From Nageia nagi (lineage: Eukaryota; Pinophyta), in the NCBI GenBank assembly GCA_050084985.1, contig JBITNC010000001.1, positions 78,430,001 to 78,494,000 of the forward strand: a stretch of 64,000 nt of DNA, given 5' to 3'. Below, one piece after another: positions 45,880-57,012 of the stretch (positions are counted from its first letter, which is position 1; each line of letters begins with the position of its first letter). The translations under genes and the position numbers were made by a program. Below the pieces are notes generated by a model. It ran no database searches. It saw only the letters and a program-made list of their open reading frames with translations, and was not told the DNA's origin.

Positions 45880-46290
45880 GGAGATCAATAGAGTTAGATC
45901 ACCAAGATTCTTGATTATTTTAATACTAGGAGATTGTTCAAAACCTCAATGCCTCTAAAAGGTGTAATTTTAAATTTAATGAATTAAATTATAATATAGT
46001 TGAAGGAATTCTTTATAAAAAAATCACAATGGCATGTTACTAAGATGTATACAACCATATGATATTGCTAGAATATTACATGAATTTCATTTAGGCATAA
46101 TCAATGGTCATTTTTTTGGATATACCATAGTCATAAAAATATTTTAAGTTGGACACTACTGGTCATAATTTATATAGACTCCTTATATATTACTAAAAAA
46201 TATGATAAATTACATAGGTTTGTTGGAAGAAGAATGACAATAATGCCTCTACAGCCATTCAAGGCTAAGGAGTCATTTCAAAAATGGGGA
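45880..46290 (+). pseudogene. Integrase of element E, zinc region
   Basis: ILDYFNTRRLF, NYNIVEGILYKK, EFHLGIINGHFFGYTIVIKI and YWS form the integrase N-terminal H-H region. RFVGRRMTIMPLQPFKAKES and FQKWG then precede the catalytic core. The reading is cut at 46290 by the LTR of chromovirus F and resumes at 52295 with GLDFIRMINP. Confidence 0.8.
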
Positions 46291-46694
46291 TGTTATGATG
46301 CTACAAATATGAAAAAGGGAAATATTGCAAAAATTAAATGAATATTGAATTGAAATAGGAAAATGATATCTATCTATAGGAAATAACAAAGAATGCACTG
46401 GTAAATAGAATACAAAATAGCATCAATAAGCAGATGAGGATAGGATTTTACTAAATAGTAACAAAATCATAGGCCATCTTGAGGTGGATACCTCCTTACA
46501 AATCCAAAGGAAAAAAAATAATGTTCAATATGCCTTTCTCCACACACTTTTGTCTATTTATAATAAACTAACCCTAACCTTAATAGTAATGCAAAATCAA
46601 GCCCCACCCTTACAATTATAATATTACAATATAGGTTGATAATTTAATAAAATATGAATACTAACACTAAATGTTAGGATGTGGGATCCTAACA
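46291..46694 (-). repeat. 3' LTR of element F
   Basis: 404 bp, pairs with 51891-52294. The purine-rich AAGAGGGATGGAA (minus strand, 46695-46708) next to it is the likely polypurine tract. Confidence 0.9.
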
Positions 46695-46734
46695 TTCCAT
46701 CCCTCTTGGGATGAAGCTTGTACACAAAGTTTGA

Positions 46735-46870
46735 AGTGTAGAAACTATTGCTATAGCTGATGAAGGATTTTCCATGTTGCATCTTTTGGTGCCATGCCTT
46801 GCCACTTCACAAGGACTTCTATGATGGAGCAATTATGAAGTTGTCATGAGTGTTGATCTAGAACTACCTT
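46735..46870 (-). pseudogene. Chromodomain end of F integrase
   Basis: On the minus strand the piece IIEVLVKWQGMAPKDATWK (about 46755-46815) matches the core of a chromodomain (..EVLVKW.G.P..DATWE). Chromodomains steer chromovirus integration to certain chromatin. This identifies F as a chromovirus. Stops occur close by. Confidence 0.85.
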
Positions 46871-47289
46871 AGGTACAACTACCATTGATCCATCCTCTAC
46901 CAACTCAAGTATTTGTGTCTAAACTTGAACCTCTGATCCAACCACTTTCTTGAGGTAAGAGACATGAAACACTAGGTGAATCTTGGAAGAAGTAGGGAGC
47001 TCTAATTTGTATGCAGTTGGGAAAATGGATTGTAACACCTTGTAAGGAACATAAAAATTTGAGGCCAATTTTTAAGGGCCTTTTATTTTTTATATTTTTG
47101 GTAATAAGGTTGCAACCTTAGAAAGACCATGTCATCTACTTGGAACTCCCTTTCCACATGTTGTTGATCAACCTGTTGTTTCATATGATGTTGGGCTATC
47201 TAAAGGTTATCCTTGAGTAAATGAAGAATATCATCCTAAGTAACTAAATCTAAATCAACTACCTAAACTTTACTAGTACCTACAACATA

Positions 47290-47880
47290 TGAGGTGACTA
47301 TTGTTGGAGCTTGACCATACACTACTTCATAGGGGGTCATCTTTCTAGTAGAATGATAAGATGTATTATACCACCACTCAGCCAAGGGAAGCCATTGTAC
47401 CTAATGCATAGGTTATGCTAAAGCAAAATAACATAAATATGTTTCCAAGCATTTGTTGATAATTTTAGTCTAACCATCAATTTGTGGGTGATATGCTAAG
47501 CTCATATTTAGTTGGGTACCTTGTAGTTTAAAAAGCTCTTACCAAAAATTACTTGTAAAAGTGGGATCACAATCATTTCTAGCATGCCATGTAGTTTGAA
47601 AATTGTATACCAAGAATAATTGTACCACTATCACTACTTTGTAGGGATGAGCCAATGAACCAAAATGAGCATATTTGGATAATCGATCAACCACCACTAG
47701 AATAATTGATTTACCATGAGATTTAGGAAGGCCTTCAATGAAATCCATTGAGATATTGGTCCATATATGGGTAGGTATGAGGAGAGGTTGAAGGAGTCCT
47801 AGAGTACCCATTGTCTCACCCTTTTTGTCATTGATACACATCACAAGCTACCATAAATTTCTTGATATCCAATTTCATAC
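47290..47880 (-). pseudogene. Integrase of element F
   Basis: The frame 47844-47539 reads HIWTNISMDFIEGLPKSHGK, SIILVVVDRLSKYAHFGSLA and HPYKVVIVVQLFLVYNF, then CDPTFTSNFW. The first aspartate (MDF) and the D-P-TF block are kept. The neighbouring residues (ARNDCDPTF) are changed. Further pieces (47300-47480) cover the H.L..AYHPQTDGQTEV region in broken form. Confidence 0.9.
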
Positions 47881-48076
47881 TTGTCTAATAAAATAACTAT
47901 GCCACTCACATATTAGTTTTCAAAAATTCTCCATGTCCTAATGTAGGTGTGGAATGCAATTCAATAAGTATTTCTAATTTACATTTTGAAGGAGATGATA
48001 ACAAAATTTGACCTTTTAATCTCAAAATACCATCATGCCATGTATGGTGTAGTTTACTTATGGGGTCTTGAGTGAT

Positions 48077-48560
48077 CTATTTTAATAATTCTTGGGTGGA
48101 GATATCCTCTACCCACTCTTGTTTAACTTTATCCAACCATTGAGGAATAGGAGATGAAAGAGCTTGCATTGCTGCTTGATCTTCAAATTTTTTGGACAAA
48201 GCCTTAGCAACCACATTCTCCTTACCTTTATAGTATACTATCTCATAATTATACCCTAGTAGCTTGGTCACCCATTTTTGTTGCTCAAGCATAGGAATAT
48301 GTTGCTCAATGAAAAAATTCAAACTATGATGATTTGTGAGGATGATGAAATGGTGATCAATGAGATATGGTCTCCAATGTTGGACTACATCAATGATGGT
48401 AAGCATTTCTTATTCATAAGTGGATTTGCCCAAATTTTTTTTATAGAGTGCTCTACTAGTGAATGCCAAGGGATGCCCCTTTTGCACTAATAATGCCCCA
48501 ATTCCTACTCCACAAGCATCACTTTATATTACAAAGGTTTAGAAAAATCTAGCATTACTG
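48077..48560 (-). pseudogene. RNase H of element F
   Basis: The frame 48406-48077 has HWRPYLIDHHFIILTNHHSL, FFIEQHIPMLEQQKWVTKLL, GYNYEIVYYKGKENVVAKAL. Two positions usually held by catalytic aspartates read asparagine (TNHHS, usually TDH.S) and lysine (VVAKALS, usually VADALS). The domain is dead. A plus-strand frame at 48278-48490 is only its shadow. Confidence 0.9.
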
Positions 48561-48579
48561 ATATTGGGGTGGTACACAT

Positions 48580-49430
48580 CACCTCCTTTAGGTCAAGGAA
48601 AGCTACCTTAGCTTGAGGGTACCACTAGAATGCATTCTTTTTCAATAACATGGTTAGAGGTGCTGTAATATTGCCATAATCCTTCACAAATTTCCTATAA
48701 TATCCTATTAACCCCAAGAATCATTGGAGACTTTTCAAAGATGTAGGAATAGACTAGTTTTGCATGTCAATAATCTTTTATGGATCTACCTTAACTTCCT
48801 CTTCAGATATAACATGACCTAAGTAATTAATTTCCCTCTTACCAAATGAACATTTTGATTTTTTTGCATATAGCTGGTGTTCCTTCAAAATTTGTAAGGT
48901 TTAGTTAACATGTACCACATTTTCTTACCATGTTTTATTATAGATCAAGATATCACTAAGAAAACTAAAGGGAACTTCTTGAGGAATGGATGAAACACCT
49001 AATTCATTAAACTTTGAAATGTGGATGAAGCATTTGTGAGGCCTTTACCAAAAGGTATGACTAGGAACTCATAATGGCCCTCATGGGTACAAAATGTATT
49101 TTTTGGTATATCCTCCTCCTTAAGGTAGATTTGGTGATACCCAAATTGTAGGTCCATCTTGGAAAAAAATTTTCTCCCATGCATTTCATCCAATAATTCA
49201 TTATGATTGGGATGGGAAATTTATCCTTGATGGTTATTTTATTAAGAGCCTTGAAATCCACACATATATGCTATGAACCATCTTTCTTATGAACCAATAT
49301 AATTGGAGAAAAATATGGGCTTATGCTAGGTTGAATTAATCTTGCATCCAATAGTTCCTTAACTAATGTTTCAATTTCATTTTTCTATAAACAAGGATAC
49401 TAATAAGGATGAATGTTTGGTGGGTGACTT
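48580..49430 (-). pseudogene. Reverse transcriptase of element F
   Basis: The minus strand gives [20 protein letters not shown] (49261), [40 protein letters not shown] and STFQSLMN (49193-48999). After a stop and shift, DILIYNKTW (about 48950) is the remnant of the FFDDILIYS active site, with one aspartate lost. It is a typical chromovirus polymerase, in two to three frames. Confidence 0.9.
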
Positions 49431-49739
49431 CTTAACACCAACTAGATAGCATGATCATGTGATCACTGGGGTGGTAAGCCCCTTGGTTCCTCAAAGGTAC
49501 TTGAATGCTTACTTAATATGGGCTATAGATCCTTAGGCTCTATGATTTCAGATTCAATGATTGATAAAGAGTATAACTATGCTAGCATCCCTTTTTCAAT
49601 TTTTTGTAGGATCTTTTCCATGTAATGTGATATCATAATTTGTATATATCCACCCTATAATCCCTTGAGAGTATGCTCTTGTTCATCTATTTTTAAGGTC
49701 ATCCATAGCTCTACAAAATTCCACTATATAATGCCCAAA

Positions 49740-50010
49740 TTCCTTAGCTATTATACCCCAAAACTATATCACATCCCCCAAGTGGTAAAGTATACATGTT
49801 GCTTTTCAAAGTATAGTAGTCCATACTCAGTTTGAAATTGTGACATGTGCCTTTACATGCTATTTTTCTTCCATTACCAACCATAACCTCAAAATTATTT
49901 ATAGGGTGGATATAATAGTCAGCAACCTTAGCCACTCATGGATCAATGAAATTATGAGTACTTCCTAAATCCAAAAATATTATAAGAGGTCACTTTTTAA
50001 ACAAACCCTT
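49740..50010 (-). pseudogene. Protease of element F
   Basis: The minus strand reads IIFLDLGSTHNFIDP, a stop, then VAKVADYYIHPINNFEVMV and NMYTLPLGGCDIVLGYNS (to 49744). The usual D-S-G of the active site reads D-L-G. PLG.CD.VLG is the conserved end of the domain. Confidence 0.9.
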
Positions 50011-50139
50011 TGATAATCATAGTTTGAGGGGTGGTAATTCCTACCAATGCATTGTAAGAGATAATTAGGGCCTCCTCATTTGGAATTTTCTCTTAGCCTC
50101 TTCAGGTGCACTCTCATATTCCTCCTCACTAGGAGCATT

Positions 50140-51116
50140 AGCATCAAGAAAATATTAATTTTATTGTGTACAATGATGACCATGAACAAATTTCTTATCA
50201 TAATTATAGCAAAGCCTTTCTTTTGATGCTCTTACATTTCTTCCCGCATCAACTTCTTAGTTTGCATTATGTGATTTGGTGGTGGGCCACTTGTGTTATT
50301 ATATGAATAGGAAATATTATGTGTTTTGGTTAATGGAGGTCTTGCATTTCATTGATGAGCACTGGCTTTATCTTCAATGAGCTTTGCTAAGGCAATAGCA
50401 TCCATCATAATTTTGGGATTAAACATTTTGACCTCTAGTTTAATTTCTTCCTTTAAGCCACTGATAAAACAACTTGTGAAAAATGCATTTTCCAACCCCT
50501 CTATGTGATTTAACAATTTCTCAAATTGATTTTGGTATTCTTTGACTATTGTAATTTGACGTAACTTGGTCAATGCCCCTATGAAGTCTTCATAGTCACT
50601 AGGACCAAAATGTATCAATACTTATTGAGTGAATGTATCCTATGAAGGAGTAAGATGCATTTTGAAGGACCATTGGTACCATTGGAGAGCCTCATGGTCC
50701 AAATGAAAATATGATATACATACCTTCAAATCTTTTAGGATTTGGTTCAATGTGACATACTATCTTGCTTTATAAATCTAGCTATTGGAATTATCTCCAT
50801 CAAATTGAGGAAAAGTTGATTTGGTTATGAAAGGAAGAATGAAACCACCTTGTTGGCTCTAAAATTTATGATGATACCCTTATGGATTTTCTAAATACCT
50901 TGATTGCTATGAATCAGATGCATTATTGGTATGATTGAGACTTAGTTGAACACTATCACATTTGCTATCATGGGTTTGTATTTGTGCCTATATTTGCCAA
51001 ATTTTTGCTTTGAATGTATTGGTAAGTGTATCTACCATTTTTTGGATCATAGTTTGAAATTTCATCATGGTAGGATTAGCTTGTGCTATTATTTGGGATC
51101 TTGTTTCAAGTGCCAT
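50140..51116 (-). pseudogene. Gag of element F
   Basis: I place the start at the ATG at 51116 (MALETRSQIIAQANPTMMKF). STFPQFDGDN and ALQWYQWSFKMH follow, then the long open piece 50618-50349 with FGPSDYEDFIGALTKLRQIT and SCFISGLKEEIKLEVKMFNP. This matches the retrotransposon gag domain of chromoviruses (F.......P...L..L.Q...V..Y...F..L.........F..GL...I...V). A knuckle remnant LCYNYDKKFVHGHHC lies near 50190-50240, with one cysteine lost. Confidence 0.9.
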
Positions 51117-51875
51117 TTCTAAAAATTGCTATTACTAAAGTTGATATTTCTAGAAACTACTATTTTTAGAAATTGCTATTTTTAGAAGTGCCTAAAAAAG
51201 TGTATGGGTGTAATATATCAAAATGATTATCTTAAGAAGATGATCATAATGGGATAGGTCTTCCAATAATGATTTTTGAACCCCTAAAATTTTTTTCTTA
51301 CATCTATGGGTTTATCTATTTTTGTTAAAAATTGTTGAAATGGTACAGATTTTTAGTTATTTAGCTCTAAAGTCTTTGCTACCTCTAAATTGCTATTTTT
51401 GGTAGCTTTGAAAAACTGCATGTCATACATTTTGGTTCCCAAATCAAGGTTTTTTTTATTAAGAAATGATTCTAGGATAAGGATTATCTACTTTGTAGAC
51501 TTGTCTAAACACCCCTCTTATCCAACTTTCATAAGGAAAGAGGCTACAGAGATGGATTCTATGATAAGTAACTTTCCAATGGCACTTGCTAGTGCACTAT
51601 AGTTTATAGATGATTGACATAAGTTCCTACTTAGTTTTCATTCATAGCCTAGATAGTATTCGATATAGCTTTTCTTATGTGAATCCAATTCCATGTAGGG
51701 TTCTATCTAAGGCCTGGGTATTGGTGCATAGTTTTTTACACTTCACACACAACTTTATGGGCAAGTGTGCTTAGCCAAAAATGATAGATCCTCCTAGATA
51801 TTTTAAAACCTCCAATATAGGTTTCTAGCCTAGACCTCTAAATTATTTTTACTATAGTAGAATGGCCATAGAAAG
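51117..51875 (-). other. Leader of element F, no gene
   Basis: Non-coding on both strands. Between 51120 and 51190 the phrase TTTTTAGAAATTGCTATT recurs three to four times as a short tandem repeat next to the gag start. Confidence 0.55.
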
Positions 51876-51890
51876 AGGTCTAATACTAAA
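51876..51890 (-). other. Primer binding site of element F, mutated
   Basis: The minus strand after the LTR reads TTTAGTATTAGACCTC, resembling TTGGTATCAGAGCC (initiator tRNA-Met) with several changes. Confidence 0.6.
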
Positions 51891-52294
51891 TGTTACAATG
51901 CTACAAATATGAAAAAGGGAAATATTAAAGAAATGAAATGAATATTAAATTGAAGTAGGAAAATGACATCTATATATTGGAAATAATAGAGCATGCACTG
52001 GTAAATAGAATATGAAATAACATCAATAAGTAGATGAGGATAGGATTTTATTGAATAGTAATAGAAGCACAGGCTCCTTCGAGGGGGCTACCTCCTTACA
52101 ACTCCAAAGGTGAGAAATAATATTCAAAATACCTTTTTCCACACACTTCTATCTATTTATAATAAACTAACCTTAACCCTAATAGTAATGCAAAATTAGG
52201 CCCTACCCTTACAATCATAATATTACAATATAGGTTGATAATTTAATAAAATACTAATACTAACACTAAAATATTAGGATGTGGGATCCTAACA
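51891..52294 (-). repeat. 5' LTR of element F
   Basis: 404 bp, pairs with 46291-46694. By eye roughly nine in ten positions agree. Confidence 0.9.
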
Positions 52295-52870
52295 AGGGAT
52301 TAGATTTCATTAGAATGATTAATCCTTATTCATCATCAAGTAAGAGGTTCATTTTAACCACTATTAATTACTTTACTAAATGGAATAAAACAACTATAAT
52401 TAAAAATGTAGATCAAGATATTATTATGGAATTTATGGAGAAAATCATCACACATTTTGGTATTCCCAAAATTATCATATCTGATAATAGTCTAACATTC
52501 TTGGAAATGAGACTTTCAAAACTCTACCTAAAGTATAAAATTTACTAGAAAATTTCATCAAATTACTACCCATAAGGTAATAATTTGGCATATTCTACAA
52601 ACAAAATTTACTTTCAAATTTAAAAAGAATTATTGATGAGAATCAAAAAGATTGGGATAAAAAATTAGACCTTACTTTTTGGGCTGATCGAGTTTCCTAT
52701 AAATTTTCAATAAAAAATTCTCCTTATGTTTTGGTTTATGATAAAATAGGTGAAATATTACAAAATGCATGTCAAGGTTCTAACATTGAAATTACTTTAG
52801 CAATATGAAACACCAAAAATCAACCCAATCAAATCAAAGATTTTTAAATTGTTGTTCTTGGAATAGTTCC
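52295..52870 (+). pseudogene. Integrase of element E, core and C-terminal part
   Basis: GLDFIRMINPYSSSSKRFIL, INYFTKWNKTTIIKNVDQD, EFMEKIITHFGIPKIIISDN and KISSNYYP.GN are the catalytic core with the first two aspartates kept. After a frame change, IIDENQKDWDKKLDLTFWAD and RVSYKFSIKNSPYVLVYD complete it. This directly continues the text lost at 46290, showing that F inserted here. Confidence 0.9.
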
Positions 52871-52900
52871 ATGAAAATGCTTACAAAGAATTATAGAAAA

Positions 52901-54659
52901 AAAATAGTCTGGTTAAATGTTGTATTATTCTTTCACAATCACACTCTAAAAATAAGGTAACATTCTTCCATTCTTTATTCTTTCATTCCTTTCAAATAAA
53001 CTCATTCATAATTCCCATTTCTTGCTCCACTTTCATGAATTTGTAAATAATAAAGTGATCTTTGTTCTTTATACTTAGTCAAATTTATCAAAGTTTTGCT
53101 TAAAATCCAAGTGCTATCAATAGTTTGGGTGCTTTCATGTAAATAGGTCTTAAATAGTTTTGGTAACTTAATAGTTATCTTGTTCAAAAGTAGGTGTTAT
53201 GATGTAAATATCCCACAAAGGTTGGTCATTGTTTAGCCAAGTGTGTTCTGGTAACTATATATAGGTTTGAGGCCATAAGGTGCTATAAATACATCTAAGT
53301 AATATCCAAGAAGTGTTGTAATATGTCTTAGAAATATCATAGCATGCAAGGGAAATAAATATTTAGGTCTAATCTAGGTACCATCAAAATCTAAGTGTTC
53401 CTAAGAAATATTGTAAATATGAGTCTCTATTTAGTCAAAGTCAATCAAAGTTACCAGAGGGTAATATTGTAAATCCCATTGATTTCCAATAAAAAAGTTA
53501 CACCATGTGTAGAAAATTAGTAGGAGATATTATAAGAAGTTCATCCCATAGGACTTGTAGATTTGGAGTGATGATGTCATATCTTTTTTCTAAAAATAGT
53601 GGGTGCTAAGATAATCTTCAATTGGTACTACATAAAGAATGATTTAGCTAGAGACATTTTAGGAGAACCAGCAAATAGAACTTATTGATTTTGAGTGATG
53701 ATATCAGATATTTTACTAAACATCGATGGTTGCTAATGTAAGTCTCTACCTTGAATAAACCTCACCAAAGGTAAACATAACCCACCATATAGAGAAAAGA
53801 ATAATGAGTTAAGGAGAATACTTGGGTCCACTTAATTATGAGTGTTTGACCCTTGGGGCTCTATCAATGTGTCAACCATGACTCATTTCCATATGATAGT
53901 AGTAGTTATTCCTTGGATTTCAATGATGCATTCTTCATTACCCTCACTATTCCATGAAACTTGAAACTAAAGTGATCACCATAAATGATTACAAAGAGTT
54001 AAATAGTTTTTGATAGAACATAGGGGAAATTCATAGCAATTAATTCAATGCACCATGACTTCATAATTAGCCACAATCACAACAAGATGCAATCAAAAAT
54101 AGATCATAAGGATTACAATTGGGAAGTACAATAGTTTAGAGATAATAAATTTCCAAACCTTGGCACTAATTACAATTAGTCACTATTTAATTTAGCATAG
54201 TTGTAATTATGATTTGTACATTTGTAAATAGTTTCTTACATTGTTCTTAGTCAATAGAGTAACTAAATGCAATAATGGTGGATAAGCACTTGATTCTAAC
54301 TGTAAATATATGCATAGTGGACTATTATAGGTCCAAGGGTCAGACATAATAGCAAATTTTCCTAATGTATGAGGTGCTTTATGTGTGATAATACAATAAA
54401 ATGATGATTTTCCCTTCATAGTTTGTGGTTATTCATTATGTTTTAGAAATTATTTTGCATGATGTATTTTTTTAAGTTGTAGCTATGTATTATGATTATG
54501 ATCCCCCAAGAGTAAGATAGTTTTCTATTCATAATCTTGGCTATGGATTTTTATTTCTGTAGTAATGCTTGAGCTAGTTAGTTTTATTTTAATTTCTTTA
54601 TCTTGTTCATTTGTATCTTTTCTATTACTCTCATATTTTATCTCTTTCTAGTTACTTTT
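52901..54659. other. No gene; probable LTR or leader of gypsy H
   Basis: AT-rich non-coding DNA. The TGTTATGATGTAAATATCCC at about 53194 looks like an LTR start, and 53510-53640 and 53660-53760 are two diverged copies of one segment (shared GAGTGATGAT.TCA.AT and GGGTGCTAA). It lies before element 3, which interrupts it. The gag of H follows element 3. No boundary is proven. Confidence 0.35.
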
Positions 54660-55138
54660 TGTTAGAATTTGTAATGAAATATTGTGAATATCTAAACTCC
54701 TTGTAAATTCAATTAATCACTTAAAGGATATGTAGATACCTTAAGGGATTAATTGAATTCTTTATTATGTGTGGACTTTGACCTTACCATGGGGTTAGTT
54801 GGTAGGTTAAAGTTAGGTCATACATTTATTGTAACCCTAACCTTACCCTTGGGTTAAAGGGAGGTTAGGGAGGTGCTCTCAAGCTATAAATAGAGGGCCT
54901 CTCCTCTTGTAACATAACTAAGTTTTTGGAGTAAGATTACTCTACTAGTTTGTGTAGGAGAGGAAGAGAATTGTAGTAAGAGGTGCATAGATTGAGAATA
55001 GAGAACTAGTTGTGGATGTACTCCCAAGGAGGGAGGAACCACATTATATTTGTGTTATCTTGTGTGAATGGTGTTATGTTGAATGATTGAGTTTCCTAGT
55101 CTTGGACCTTGAGGATTAGTGTAGTCGTAATTCCTTGG
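54660..55138 (+). repeat. 5' LTR of element 3
   Basis: It begins TGTTAGAATTTG. TATAAATAG at 54885-54893 is the likely promoter box. The dyad is at 54706-54759. The last two bases are GG where the 3' LTR has CA. Confidence 0.93.
54885..54893 (+). promoter_or_regulatory. TATA box in the LTR of element 3
   Basis: TATAAATAG, kept at 60951-60959 in the 3' LTR and present in the other LTR subfamily (19658, 62566). Transcription of the element probably starts 25-35 bases downstream. Confidence 0.75.
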
Positions 55139-55410
55139 ACACTTATATTTCAAGTTCGTGTGGATGATGTATTACTTTACTTTATATTTTTGCATATTTG
55201 TTTATACTTGCAAATGTAAAATATTGAAATTAACCCCTAAAATGAACATATTTGCATGTACTTTTCTACAACATGACTTGTTTGGGGAGCCACAGGGGAG
55301 GACAGGGTAGACTAGAGCCCTTTTAGTCTGAAGAGCCAAGTGGTGGTAAGTTCATCTTAATTGCCCCTAAGACCTCTATTGGATTGGACATAACTCTATT
55401 AGGTGGAAGG

Positions 55411-55433
55411 CATGTGTGTAGTGATACCACATG
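55411..55433 (+). ncRNA. Leader hairpin with GTGA loop (element 3)
   Basis: CATGTG(T)GTA, GTGA, TACCACATG, identical to element 1 and with one bulge relative to element 2. It lies in the conserved leader block upstream of gag. Confidence 0.65.
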
Positions 55434-55794
55434 TTCGCACGTCCATTCAAGGATTATCCTGATAACTTAGGAGGAAAATTGAAAACCTTAAACAAGATAA
55501 TTAAAATGGTCGATCCAAGATAGTTGGATCCTTGGAAAATAGTTGGTACTTCTCCTTGTGAAGTATATTACTAACCAAGGTGAACTGGTTGAGGATTGGT
55601 AGTACCTAGGCTCCATCTTGCGGGCATCCAGGTGAAGGCCTAATTCTATACAAGAAAACAACCCCAACTTTATCCTTCTACAGATCTTGGTTTATAAGTT
55701 TGCACATGTGGGACATGTTTACTTATGTTTTATTTGTATAGATGGTAAATTGTAAAAATTTTCATTCTTATTACATATTTACTTTTGTGTAGTA

Positions 55795-57012
55795 ATGGTT
55801 GAAACCTTCATACCCAAGCATATACACAATGGTTCCAACTTTGGCATATGGGAACCTCATATGAAAGCTAAGTTACAAGCAAGGAAGTTGTGGTAGATAG
55901 TTAATGAAGACATGATCGCTCCTACAGATGAGAAGGCTCTTGAAATCTACAACTCAAAGAATGAGTTAGCAACTTCAATGATGTATTGTGCAGTTTAGAT
56001 GACATTCTTCTCATGATATCTTCTTCAACATCAACAAAGGAAGCTTGGGATAGGCTGAAGAAAATTTACCTGGGTCAAAATTTCAAGGAGGTTCACCATT
56101 TTACAAAAGTTGTTGTAATATCATCAAGGAGAAGATGAAAGTGTTTCCATTTACTTGAATAAAATCATTGACCTCAGGACACAACTGATTGGCTATGGGT
56201 GCAACTGGATCAATGATGAGTTCATGGTCTTCATCATTCTTCAAAGCCTTTCTACAAAGTTCAATAACTTTGTCACAGTTATGGAAACTAGGCTTGATGA
56301 TGAAGAAGATGTCATCTCTCTTGATAACCTTTCTAGACTCCTTCTGAAGCATGAGGAAACTTTGAATAAGAAAATGTTGAACCTTTCTCCAAAGGATAAT
56401 AACATTGCTCTAAGAGCAACCAAAACTCCTTTCAAGAAGAAGTTCAAACATTATAAATTCAAAGATAACAAATCCTCAACTACCTTTAGGAAGTATGAGA
56501 AAAAGGGCAACAATAATGGCAACTTCATGCAAAGGAATGACAAAGTTGGATCAAGCAATCCAACACGTCATGAAAAGTTTGATAGAAATTGTAACTTTTA
56601 TGGCATCTTTGGGCACAAAGAGTATGATTGTCGTAAAAAGAAATTTGCTCAAAAAGGCAAGGAAAATGCAAATGTGAGAAATTTCAATAATAAAAGGAAG
56701 AACAAGCATGCTACTACTGTTGCCTACTACTCAATGACTCAAACTATTTCAAATGATTGGATTATTGATTCAGGATGCACTAATCACATGTGTTATGAAA
56801 AGGATAAGTTTGAGAACTTTCATAAGTACAAGAAGGATACTATTGTGATAGGTGATAATATAGTCCTTGATGTTCAAGGAATAGGGAGTGTGAAGATTCA
56901 TGGAAAGGTTCTTGATAATGTCTTTTATGTGCCTAAACTAAGGATGAATCTTATCTCCATAATTCAGATTACAAGGAAAGGATACTCATTTGAGTTTACC
57001 TCACACTCCTAG
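55795..57012 (+). pseudogene. Gag and protease of copia element 3
   Basis: The start at 55795 reads MVETFIPKHIHNGSNFGIW and soon meets a TAG in place of the glutamine kept in element 1 (about 55894). A long open part (56155-57012) has FMVFIILQSLSTKFNNFVTV, the knuckle CNFYGIFGHKEYDCRKK (second cysteine lost) and the protease site DWIIDSGCTNHMCYE, with D-S-G intact. This part lacks the one-base deletion found near 15297 in element 1. It ends at a TAG where element 1 has tryptophan. Confidence 0.95.

Larger units (their letters stand above)
46291..52294 (-). mobile_element. Chromovirus-type gypsy element F
   Basis: Two 404-bp LTRs (46291-46694 and 51891-52294) begin TGTTA and end TAACA. The flanks GGGGA (46286-46290) and AGGGA (52295-52299) are a five-base duplication with one difference. 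On the minus strand the order is LTR, primer binding site, gag (51116), protease, reverse transcriptase, RNase H, integrase, chromodomain, polypurine tract, LTR. This is the standard chromovirus order. All domains carry stops or shifts. It splits the integrase of E, whose reading continues on both sides. Confidence 0.92.
7950..52900 (+). mobile_element. Decayed gypsy element E, split by D and F
   Basis: E is the outermost recognisable element of the nest. Its pieces on the plus strand are gag (8107-8962), gag end and zinc knuckle (42127-43290), protease (43290-43650), an archaeal-type RNase H (43680-44200), reverse transcriptase (44580-45300), RNase H (45400-45720), the start of integrase (45880-46290) and the rest of integrase (52295-52870). 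Gypsy D interrupts gag at 8967/42122 and chromovirus F interrupts integrase at 46290/52295. In both cases the reading resumes on the other side. All pieces carry stops. LTR limits are unknown, so the stated ends are approximate. Confidence 0.75.
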
